This document shows, piece by piece, positions 20,681 to 31,291 of a DNA stretch of 64,000 nt. The stretch covers positions 32,110,980-32,174,979 of the forward strand of contig NC_091144.1 of assembly GCF_041381155.1 (NCBI RefSeq), given 5' to 3'. Within the stretch, counting starts at the first letter, position 1; every line of letters starts with the position of its first letter. A program made the position numbers and the translations under genes. Source of the DNA: Argopecten irradians (taxonomy: Eukaryota > Mollusca > Bivalvia > Pectinida > Pectinidae). The notes under the pieces are model-generated. The model saw only the letters and a program-made list of their open reading frames with translations, was not told where the DNA came from and did not search any database.

Positions 20681-21361
20681 TACAATGGGTAAGTGTTACA
20701 CTATTACAATAATACAAAACAGTTTTGTCCCATCTCACTCCATAGTTGATCCTCAAAGCGAAGTATTTTGTCTATTTTCTACTTGATTTTTCCTAGTAGT
20801 TTTTAGTGTTTTTACGGCCTTCCAAGACGCATGTCTGACAGGAATCCAATCATACTCATTTCTAACGTCGATGAAAAGTTCGAAATGCTTACAAAATTTT
20901 CTATATGATCGGATGCGATATAATTAGTCATAGACCGCGAAAAACGAATCAACCAGTGTTTGCAAATGGACTTTTTGTGATTTACTTATTGTTTTTTTTC
21001 TGAATAAAAGTAAAAAGAAAAGATAAAAATACAGAACGACCGGTCTGTATAACGACTAGATTTATTGTAATGGTCGAGATCGGTAACTTTCAGTACCCAG
21101 TTCGTCATCCTGTAGTTCGATAACTGTCATGAATATTTAAACAACTGCAGGCGAAAAACTGTTGACAATTTGCTTGTTTTCATTTGATTCACTCATTTTT
21201 GTATCAATAACATTTAGAATCTAGCAGTTTATTTGCAATTACAAATGTCGTCCCGATTGGCATATGACAATATGGAAGCTGTTAATCTCGCCATGATAAC
21301 GTCGCCAATTTATATGAATATCATGTAAAGACAAATTCAATTTAAATTTAAATCTTTAGCT
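20681..21361. other. Downstream flank of gene C
   Basis: No gene seen. This should contain the 3' UTR of gene C, but the poly(A) site could not be fixed. Confidence 0.3.
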
Positions 21362-24311
21362 TTAAATGGATTTTTCCACACCATATACGGCGTAATTGTC
21401 GACCTTACTCCAGCCAAGTTTTGACAGGACATGTAAAACAGTTTTGGTGTCTTGGTGTTCCTGGAATATGATGTATAGCACCAGGATGTCACCGAATCTA
21501 TCCAGGGCTTTTTGTAGTTGTATATAGATATGGCCCGTGATCATTTCTTCATCACATACATCACCGAACAAATCGAGCGTGACTACAGTTCCAGCCTCAC
21601 ATTGGTCTACATTTATTGCTGATATCATCATTTCGGATTTAATCTTATCTTGTTTTGGAACAGCATTGGAGAATACTTCGGTACCTGTACAATTAAGAAA
21701 AAATAATTTGATATAAACACCAAAATGAATGAACGCCATTTTAAGTCCTTATCGAGTTATTACTGAACATGATATGAATTCTGCATTGACTTAGTCCTCC
21801 GATTCTTTTATGGTTTTGGAGTTAGTTAAAGTAGTGCGATTTTAACATCATTCCAGCATGTTAATGGGTCAGAGAAGTACGTATTTGACCAAAAGTCATG
21901 GATAATGCAATTGGCAGACGTACATTTATATATGCCATTGAATCAATTTGATAATACACCTGTCTCTCCGAAGGTATATGTGAGTACGTTGATACGAATG
22001 ACCCCCTCCAACCCCAAATTCGGAAACCGCGGAAATGTCAACTCCGCGAAACTAGCTAGCCATCCGCTAATTTCTTACCTGTGCTGTTATAATACATTAA
22101 TTATTAACTTCACAATTGGCTACTAATGATGAGACGAAGGTAAAGTATTAAAATCAAATCAAAAAGATGTTTGCATGTTACGCTTTTTTATAACATTTAA
22201 GCACCAATTCTAAAGAGTAGTATCCATCAGAAATAGATCAGACGATTTCATGGTTTTTATTACCTCTAAGCATCCATTCTATATTCGATGGCACTAGTTG
22301 ATATGGTATCCAGTTGATTAAGACTCTGTTCTCTGGGAATAAGTATTGAGTTGCTGTTCGGTTGCGCAGTAATTCTCCTAGGAAGGATGAATCAACTCTT
22401 TGTAGGAAAGACTCATCTCTTAATCCAAGCAATCCACGAAGACTTTTCGTCGTATTTCCAAACATCATTGTATGCTTGTATAAAAAAAAATATTTTAAAA
22501 TAAACTACTTAAATATGAATAATGACATGAATATTCGATATAATATGAACATAAATTTCTGAAAAATGAAAGATGTCTTATGCATGGTTAATTACCACCT
22601 TAAACATGTAACACTCAAATGCAATCATCTAGGATTCCGTGTAGAAACTTTTAAAAGCATGACTATCAATAACTCAAACAAGTTTAAGCCGAATATCTAA
22701 TTAAAGAAATATTAGATAATAGTTGATTAAAGTCATCTAGTTAGGCATTTTTTATATTCTAGTATCATTTGAGTTTTCCATGTTTAAAGCAAAATATCAT
22801 ACCGTTCATGCAACAGAGATTAATGACTATACAATATTGTTTAAATGATTGATACAAACTCACTATTCCTTTTACGTGTTACGATATATTGTAAAAGTAT
22901 TTATTTTAGTGGTAGTTTCATTTTAGCGGTAGTTTTATTGCAGCGCTTTTCGCGATGTCATTAAAGCACTAATTAATGCACAATGCTAAATTTTCCGGTA
23001 TTAAACAACGATATTGCATTAAATATTCGCGCTCATAAATATTTTTTTTCATTCATCTAAATTTTGACTGCGCTAAAATAAGTACATTTACGGCATGTTT
23101 CAAGTTAAAAGTGTGATATTAGCTGCTGTTATTCACAAGGTTTTTGTTTTCTTTTTTCATAAAAAAACTAGACAGTTGAATAAGAATAATATTCGATATA
23201 CGTACTCGAGAGAATACCAGCTTTGCTGATCCTCTGCAAAGTTGTTCAAAATGGGTCGGCGAGCTTATTAGGAAAACAGCTTTGTTGGCAGTATGAGAGA
23301 GGTTTTTCATACAAAACGCTCTCAGGCGAGTATAAACTCCTTTTCCTTCATATTCGTCACGGACACGAATTGATCTTAAAAGAATACTTTCACCATCATC
23401 GATCACGGTAGCGAACATGAAACATACCTAAAAGTAGAATGATACTTTTTGAGATCATCATATGCGTACATGAATAAGTAGCCTACTGTTTGCACACGGG
23501 CATGTAACTTGGGTTTTGATATATACACACATGTATTAACCCGATTTTCTAAAACTTATGTTACAAGCCTTTACGATCATAACTAAACATATAGTAATTA
23601 ATTAAGCCAATAGATCTTATTAAAATAAACTTGCATATACTCTTATGTAATGGAGATATGACACAAATGCTTTCGTAGTTTATTTAGAATTTTGGCCTAT
23701 AACTCCATATCATAATTTTTTTTATTAAATAAATCTATTTAAATAAATGTTTTATTGGAAGGTTATGGAAAAGCTTTTGAAAGATTATTAGATGTCTAAT
23801 AAAATATAATATGCTTCATTAAATATTTCATTATATGAGATATGAGAGTTTAACAAAAACAGATATGTTTTATAATGAAAGGCGATATAAAAACAATTCA
23901 GTTGTATTTTTGACAAGTATTTCTCCATTAATAGTGGCATTTGCCTTACTTAAAACAATAATATTCTTTTCTATAGCTAAAGCAAAACCAAAGAATAAAG
24001 AAATAAACAAAACTTACCATAGTACTGTCGATAAACCCAGCAAACCCCGTGTTGTGTTCCAGTAATTCGTAGTATCTGTACGGGATGTAATCCGCACCGT
24101 CATAAAGATGTCTCCGTACTGATATGACGTCATCGTAATCTTCGGCTGTTGTTGTCCTGAAGGTTATTCCAGCAAGATCATCAGTCATTGGTTTCTTAAC
24201 GTCTAATTCTTTTCTCTTTGACTTCATCAAGTTTATTTCATCAGTTGTTGGCTTCCCAAAATGTATGTCATCAGCTGCCGGCTTCCAACAATTTATTTCC
24301 TCATCCGCCAT
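21362..24311 (-). CDS. NAT16-like (histidine N-acetyltransferase-like) gene C, complete
   Basis: Four exons on -: 24311-24018, 23427-23206, 22474-22264, 21684-21362 (294+222+211+323 nt, 349 residues). Exons 2 and 3 match those of gene B in length, and all phases agree. The N-terminus is MADEEINCWKPAADDI then HFGKPTTDEINLMKSKRKE, five 10-residue units. The GNAT domain follows ([20 protein letters not shown]; motif A IRVRDEYEGKGVYTRLRAFC). Exon 3 has [18 protein letters not shown] and INWIPYQLVPSN. Exon 4 has INVDQCEAGTVVTLDLFGD, ending VYGVEKSI. The start chosen is the first ATG in the open frame. The frame runs nine codons further up without an ATG, and the older start homologous to A2 (ATGGTAGATTTC) is followed by a stop. 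It is inverted relative to gene B. Activity is inferred from the family only. Confidence 0.82.
22900..23086. mobile_element. MITE in intron 2 of gene C
   Basis: The ends TTTTAGTGGTAG/TTTTAGCGG and CTGCGCTAAAATAAGTAC are inverted. The internal CATTAAAGCACTAATTAATG matches the copy at 51462-51622. Confidence 0.45.
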
Positions 24312-25660
24312 GGACTTACCGAAGTATATTTTAATCAACTGTTGACTTCGTAAAATTTATTTCATGGGATCGTGCCTTCTGTTAATATCCTTCGCTTTCT
24401 CGAAGCTTATTTTATCAACTATTGATTTCTCGAAGGTAGATTCAGCATAATTTATACTTCTCTAACTGAAATCTACCATTACTTCCGACGTTACTAACCC
24501 CAGAGTATTAAAATTAACAAAATTCATGAAAATAAAAAAACCAACGTATTTTGATCCTCATGATTAGCTATGAAATACCTTCAAACGTTCAATGTCTTTC
24601 TTGTGATACAGAGGCAAGCATACCGCAGTAAACATTGTACACAGTGTAAACTTTTAAAAACTGAGTGTCACTGTAACAAGCATATTTATTTTCAAACACA
24701 TTAATTCATGAATATGCAAATGAGATACTTAACACATTAAGGTTTTAAATTGAAGTACAATTCAAATCTAGATTAATGATATCTAAAGATGTTGCACTAT
24801 AAAAGACAAATATCAAAATTTTGAATAATAAGGTGACGTAATTAAAATGACGTGTACGTCCAAATACCTCACTCATTACACACCAAACGGGACTTAAACT
24901 GCATTTGATATATTTTATCTTTATTTTAAAGGGATGTTAACTACAAAAATAAAGACATTACCAATGAAGAAAATATGCTATTATAATTATTGAATTTCAA
25001 TATTTGTACAAAATCATATGATAGTCATAGTTCTACTAATTAGACACTTTACACAAAATAAGTACTCATCAAATGGCATTTGCTTTGAAACCAACTTGAT
25101 GTATTTGCCTGTTTGTCTAGTACTTGGCTAGAAATTGCATTGTTTGAACTTATAGGGAACTTGTTGAAATATGACTAGGTACTGAATTTTAAAACGACGC
25201 TATGTCAAAACACCCTGACTGCCAGATTGCAAACTGAAAAAAAATCCCCCTGAAAGAAAACCATCACATTTCGATTGTTTAAAAGCACCTTAAACTAACA
25301 GCACAAATTAATTAGCTTTCTTGTTTAAAGTGTCATTTTTCTATAGGAATCGGCGAGTATGGTTTTTTTCCTGATAGAAAGAGAACTTAAATACTTACCA
25401 TACCTTTGAATACGAAATAAATGTGTAATAAGCAATTCTTGAACTTTGGTTCTTATGATTTGTTTTCAACCCAACCGAATGTTTTGTAGTGTCCAATAAA
25501 AGGGCGTAAAGAACAGTTTTAATGAACTCTGATATCAATAGGTCTTACAGTGTACACGGAACGGAAAATTTTATTTTGATATGTTATCTCCTTACAAGAA
25601 TGTTGCACCCCGCATCAAAATCGGCCTCTTCAGTACAGAGATACCTCCCTCCGAATTGTT
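24120..25660. repeat. Segmental duplication, C side (partner at about 18.1-19.97 kb)
   Basis: Beyond the exon 1 front, homology continues far upstream. CTCACTCATTACACACCAAA (24870) pairs with the segment near 19020, AAGACATTACCAATGAAGA (24953) with 19111, and the segment near 25600 (CAGTACAGAGATACCTCCCT) with 19910. The unit is about 1.5-1.9 kb in direct orientation. Differences are numerous, so the duplication is not recent. Confidence 0.65.
24480..24830 (-). promoter_or_regulatory. Conserved upstream region of gene C
   Basis: On -, contains ATTTGCAT (24721-24714), TTACACTGTGTACAATGTTT, TGCGGTATGCTTGCC and the degraded family start near 24475. Matches the same-position blocks in A2, B and D. 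Likely promoter and 5' UTR. Confidence 0.5.
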
Positions 25661-26195
25661 ATTTCTGCTAATGGAGCAAAGAAAAGTTTGTGCAAACCAT
25701 TATTAAAACGTCTGTATGCATTTTATCTTACTTGTTTGATATCAGTTACCTACTAGGCAATAAATCTTAACCTTATAAAATATCAAATTCACAGTGAAAC
25801 ATTTTTTTCCACATATACATATTTTGGTCTTTTCTAAAGAAAATTATACGGCAAGTCTACAAATTATGAATTTTACGTCTTATGAGTGGTAAAATAGATA
25901 TTAAGAATGGTCGTTGTTTCTTCTGGACTTGTATTGAACTATCTAGGACTTCCTTACCGATGAGTGTACATGAACTAACTTTTTTTTATTGGCAAAAGGG
26001 TTTATCATATGCAATAATAACAATTAAAGCAAAATCAAAACACAATTCATTATAAAGCATATTAGCCCGATCGATTTTTTTTCTTCAATTTTCAATCTCC
26101 AGTTGGACCCATTGCCGAAACGTAATGGAGAACAATCGCCTACTACACGCTTACTTAGGAATTGATGTCACAATGGTATTCATATATATATGTAG

Positions 26196-26475
26196 GAACT
26201 TAATGAGTGGTCATTTTATATGAGATTATATGAAACGAGTCTAAGAAGTTTTAAACGACGTGGAGACCAAACGCCTAATAAACACAAAAAATGATATAAA
26301 ACAGCTTGTTTGGCATTTCATATAGGGCATAGAGCCATGGACTTTCTTCGGGACACAGTTATTTTAAATATTTCAATCTTGTCGTAAATTTATGAGAGAC
26401 TTAAAGAAATTAATAGTGGTAAAAACGGGGAAAAAACCCACAAAACGTTTCATAACATCTCATATAAAATGAACA
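26196..26475. mobile_element. Inverted-repeat element (MITE-like)
   Basis: TGGTCATTTTATATGAGATT with ATATGAAACG on the left pairs with CGTTTCATAACATCTC and ATATAAAATGAACACC on the right. The centre has a piece (GGCATAGAGCCATGGACTTT) found inside the TIR AAGATGCTCC family, so it is a relative or a carrier of that family. Confidence 0.5.
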
Positions 26476-27877
26476 CCTATTTAGATTCACTACCCCTGAA
26501 AAACATTCAGTGGAGGTCTTCAAAAATCTTTCTTTTGCAACTTTAAAGTAACCCAACTGCGACGTTACAATCGGACTTAACGGAAACATCCTCCAGAGAT
26601 TGTGTCCATTGGGTATATATACAAGTGCATAAAGTTAGAATTTGATATGATCGTTGATTGATTCTTTATTTTATAACCGAGCTTAGGACACTGACACCAT
26701 TCTAGTCCGTCACTTATAGTTTTGTAACCGTAAGTAGGTCAATGCTATTAATAGAACAATAATGTTTAAAGCTCTGCACTAGATGTGTGTATGTGTGTAT
26801 ATACACGACTGTCAGCTGATCTTTTCTTTGTCAGGGATAAACACACAGCTCACGTACGTTACCGATTTTTCTGATGCTGATGTAAAAATACACGGTTAAT
26901 GGATCCAGCCACGTAACAGACATGACCTCTTCCGAGCTAAGAAGATGATCGACTGAGTTGAGAAATTGAGCCCGAACGATGAGCTAGGTATACTTCTTGT
27001 ACAGACGTACGACGCAAATACACATCGTAGTTGTTATATAAACCTGTTTATTTACATTGGTGTGATTAGAACTCGGTCTCGTGAGGTTGTTAATTGCTGT
27101 ACTAACGAGTGACAATGATCTACGAATGTGTTCCATCGATGCGTGTTCTGTGCTTGTTAAGGGTTCGGAGAGTCCATCGTACTACCTGTGTATGAAATAT
27201 TTCCTACAGGTGCACGGATTTACAATGGAAACATGGCGGGCTGTCGCGCAGAGCAAGTACATTTAACAACGAACTGTTTTATGCTTGACTTAAATATTGA
27301 TGCCGTTTTGGTTGTGCTTTATTTGTGCTCTAAAGTTGTAACCTAGCTAGCCATTGGCCGGATATTTGTTCCCTTGTTGAGTTGGTCACGAATGCGCGTA
27401 ATCATGAAATTAGAGGTATATTTGTCCTACCCGCCTGCACTACGCCGCCCATCTCGATAGCCAACCCTACCTCTCTATCGCATGTACCCAGTCTGACCAC
27501 ACGTCTAACCCAAATACCTACATTTATAATGCTTATAAGAAATGAAAGTTATTTGATAATATGATGTATACGACTGTTCCATTCGACCGAGAACATCACC
27601 TTTATTATCAAGAACATAGGATTCTTGTTGTTTTTTTTTTTTTAAAAACCGGCATTAATATTACTTTTAATAATGTTACAATCGCATGACGAATACTGTG
27701 ATAGGCTTTTACCCAATGTGACATAAGCCCGGGGAATAGTTAAGGCAGCTATTGTCCCCTATGTATTGGGAAAAGTGTGGGAAGATATATTACCCCTAAT
27801 CTGGAAATATTTTAGTTTCTTATTGTCCCCTGTTTAACTGAAACGCTGAGAATAATTTTGTGAGTGATTAACATCAG
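26476..27877. other. Intergenic, no gene seen
   Basis: No coding exon could be supported. The less AT-rich part at 26.8-27.5 kb may hold an untranslated first exon of the RING gene at 31292, but there is no direct sign of it. Confidence 0.25.
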
Positions 27878-28572
27878 TGGTTACTACTAGACCCTATAGA
27901 CAAGGGATTGCATGGTTAGCTATTACACCATATAGACAAGGGATTGCATGGTTAGCTATTACACCCTATAGACAAGGGATTGCATGGTTAGCTATTACAC
28001 CCTATAGACAAGGGATGGCATGGTTAGCTATTACACCCTATAGACAAGGGATGGCATGGTTAGCTATTACACCCTATAGACAAGGGATGGCATGGTTAGC
28101 TATTACACCCTATAGACAAGGGATGGCATGGTTAGCTATTACACCCTATAGACAAGGGATTGCATGGTTAGCTATTACACCCTATAGACAAGGGATGGCA
28201 TGGTTAGCTATTACACCCTATAGACAAGGGATGGCATGGTTAGCTATTACACCCTATAGACAAGGGATTGCATGGTTAGCTATTACACCCTATAGACAAG
28301 GGATGGCATGGTTAGCTATTACATCCTATAGACAAGGGATGGCATGGTTAGCTATTACACCCTATAGACAAGGGATTGCATGGTTAGCTATTACACCCTA
28401 TAGACAAGGGATGGCATGGTTAGCTATTACATCCTATAGACAAGGGATGGCATGGTTAGCTATTACACCCTATAGACAAGGGATTGCATGGTTAGCTATT
28501 ACACCCTATAGACAAGTAATAGTGTGAATAGATATAATACCCTATTGACAAGGAATAGTGTGGTAAGCTATT
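27878..28572. repeat. 36-bp satellite array, about 17 good units plus diverged ends
   Basis: The unit is CCCTATAGACAAGGGATGGC followed by ATGGTTAGCTATTACA. About 17 near-identical units run to about 28500, then two diverged units. Because 36 is a multiple of three, the + strand stays open for 216 codons (PYRQGMAWLAIT repeats); this is a by-product and not a gene. One more diverged unit lies at 29068-29105, across the foldback element, so the array once continued. Confidence 0.92.
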
Positions 28573-29061
28573 TTCTCCCATACCTACACGTGTAAAACTT
28601 GCTTGTCTAGGGCAATATACTCGTGTCGTCTGAGGCTGTATTGCATAGCTACCCATGCAATAAAGCCGTGTGAAGTCACAGCGTCAATAAAATAACTATT
28701 TTCTAGGTGCCATTTTAAACAATTTTTTTTTCAGAAACTAGGGTGGATTAACATTAAAAGATACACACAACGGAATTTGCGTTGAAAATATCATGCAATT
28801 TTCATGTATGAAGAATTGAATTGCAGTTACGTTTTCTTCCGAATTTATTTCAAAATGGCGGAGAGAAATAGTAGCAAAATTGCAATAAAATGTCGAGGTA
28901 TGAGAGAAAAATACTCTTTCATACGTGGATATGAAGGATAGGGATATTCTACCCTCTGGATCACAAAATGTTGCAAAACCCTCGGCAAGCCTCGGGTTTT
29001 ACTACATTTTGTGACCCTCGCGTAGAATATCCCTATCCTTCATATCCACCTATGAAAGAGT
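28573..29061. mobile_element. 488-bp foldback element, copy 1, inserted in the satellite
   Basis: The right end is a 149-bp perfect-looking hairpin (28913-29061) with arms of about 70 bp, outer ends ATACTCTTTCAT and ATGAAAGAGT. The left end carries CCCATACCTACACG. Same length and content as 49248-49735 in the opposite orientation. Diverged satellite units flank both sides. No open reading frame of note. Confidence 0.8.
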
Positions 29062-29102
29062 CTTATAATAACCTATAGACAAGGAACAGTTTGGTTAGGT
29101 AT

Positions 29103-30040
29103 TTACATCATAATGAGGTAAAAACGGTATAAAGCTAGCATGTAAATAATCCAAAATAAGGCCAAAATAAATTCGAAGTAAAATAAAAAATCATTTCTAT
29201 GGAATATATATTCAGCCACTATAGGGCCTTCTTCAGTCCAAAATAATACTAACACAACGTGTTCGTCTACATGTTTGTTTACATCTATTGTGCGCGGGTA
29301 TGAAATACTATTTCCATGTTGGTCTAATACATCAGGAAAGTGTTTGTGAGCTAACACCCGATATGTTACTAACAATCTTAGCTTTTCCAGTACTAATACA
29401 TTAGTGTCGACTCACTAAACAACTGCATTAATTTATTTATAGTGATAATTTTATTTATGTGATGAACTGGCATCCTTTGGCTAACACAATATTTTGTTAA
29501 ACTGTCACCCTTTGTTTGAACAAACCATTAGCTTGCTGAACTTTTGAATTTTACTTGGGAATGTTTGGTTGGCTGCTACCCTTTGCTTGACGTTATTTTA
29601 TTGAAATGTTGAACTGTTATTATACATGTATCGTCTCTGATTCTCCTGAAAGCCCGCATTGGTAGATATATTTTCTTCAAGATCTCACGGTAGGTCAGCT
29701 TCTTCCTCACCAGTAGATAAATCGTAGCCCTACATAAGGAACCATCTACGTTTTCAATTAATTTTGACGATGTGGTGATAGTAATACAGTTTGATTGTCG
29801 GTTTAAATTAGAGTCAGAGGAAATGTCGTCCTTTTGTTTGACTACCATAACTAGTATGGTGAGCTGCCATATTTCGTTAAATTTTGGCAGGTTAAACACT
29901 ATCTCTTTATTTTGCTTACGTCTGTGAATAAGTCCGTGACATTTGAATATTTCAATGAGCTGGTATTGGTATGGTAAGTTTTCAACCCCAGTATAAATAA
30001 TACCTAAAAGTAAAATTGTTTGGATGAAAGCCCCACTCAC
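29103..30040 (-). other. Two weak hypothetical reading frames on minus strand
   Basis: Frame 1 (about 30006-29576) starts after a good acceptor (CAATTTTACTTTTAG). It stays open for about 143 codons with ENLPYQYQLIEIFKCHGLIH and LVRKKLTYREILKKIYLPMR to a stop. Frame 2 (about 29375-29215) reads HFPDVLDQHGNSISYPRTID and HVVLVLFWTEEGPIVAEYIF, then loses quality. I recognise neither. Amino-acid composition looks protein-like, and neither has its own ATG at the start, so they would be internal or terminal exons. They could be remnants of one gene or of a transposon. Confidence 0.25.
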
Positions 30041-31291
30041 AGCAAGTATGATTATTTAAGTCGGAGTATTATTGCGATGTGTTGCTTGTGTGAAGTGCTT
30101 ACGTGTTTTGGGAGACTGCAGTATGTTAGAAACAAAAATTGAGTAAGCTTTAAACTTATTTTGGATAAACACCTGTTTAATAGTTATAATAAGTTTTAAT
30201 AATTTCTTTTATTCTCGTTGACCCGTAGCTTGAGTTGCTTAGCTTTGTTGAAATATATGTCTGGTGTGAACACCCATTCTCACTTTACGACAATTTGAAT
30301 GGCATATGTGAGAGTTCATCCATTTCAGTCATTTATATACTTACAAGCGTGAATCACCAATTTGAGACTCAAACCTTCAATGCTATTACTATATAAATAT
30401 TTCAATCTTGCATGAAACGAGTATTTTCATTGGCTGGGAATTCTCATAACGTAAAAATGACATTGACTTTTGCACATCACTGAGGTAATTAGACGAAACA
30501 TCGGCGGGATGAGTTCATAGAAAAAAATATATTGAATTAAAAGGAGTAATTTAGTATATGTTTATGCTATGGGGAGAAGTCCCAAAACAAAACAAAACAA
30601 AAAGAAACTCTAAAAGTATAAATTACCAAAACACAAAAACCATGTGGTATTAATAAAAGTTGATATGATATATTTTGTCTACACGCTGATTTTTGTTCTA
30701 GCTCAACAACATGAACAATTCTTCACATGAATCAGTAAATGGAATAGTAAGAGATCCATCACTATATTATTTTTTTCCATTATTTTCATTCTAAATCTGA
30801 ATTTATGATTGATAAATTTATTTTTCATACCTGGAAAACAAAATAAGAAAACCCCCAAAAAATCCTAGAATTGGGGTAAAACCACGAAGTTTATCGTCAT
30901 GTCATGTGACAATAGAGACATTGAAGTTGTATGTTGCGTTGAAGACATTGGAATCGTACATCAAAAAGCATTTTATTTTGTCGTTAGTACGATAAGCATT
31001 TTCTTTTTTAATTTCATAGCGGCATGGAATACATTTGTGAAAATCCGTTACGTGGATTAACAAAATTTTCAAACAATTATTATTTCATATGAAATTTTAA
31101 AAAAATCGTAATAACAAGGATTAAATGACGAAATAACCACAACATATAGTTGGCATTTAGTTTTGTTTTTGATATTTTTTGTATTTGGTTTTGTTTTGTT
31201 TTGATACCAATGCTTAAATGACGAAATAACCACAACGTATAGTTGGCACTTGGCTTTGTTTTCTAGGAACTATGTGGACAACCATAGAGAT
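30041..31291. other. Upstream region of the RNF24/RNF122-like gene
   Basis: A possible short exon, 30709-30754 (after TTTTTGTTCTAG, with an ATG and a GTAAGA donor), would not keep frame with the first coding exon, so at most it is 5' UTR. A block of about 46 bp at about 31123-31168 is repeated at about 31213-31258, just before the acceptor at 31266. Confidence 0.35.

Noticed and set aside
27886-28510. CRISPR-like array
   Set aside because: Units are contiguous with no unique spacers, and the window is clearly eukaryotic.
27877-28527. 216-codon open frame of PYRQG(M/I)AWLAIT repeats
   Set aside because: It is the 36-bp satellite read through. The lack of stops follows from the unit being a multiple of three; no start context, splice sites or domain.
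30709-30754. ATG-containing exon before the RING gene (MNNSSHESVNGI)
   Set aside because: Its donor phase would bring a stop soon after joining to the exon at 31267, so it cannot be the coding start; it may be an untranslated exon.
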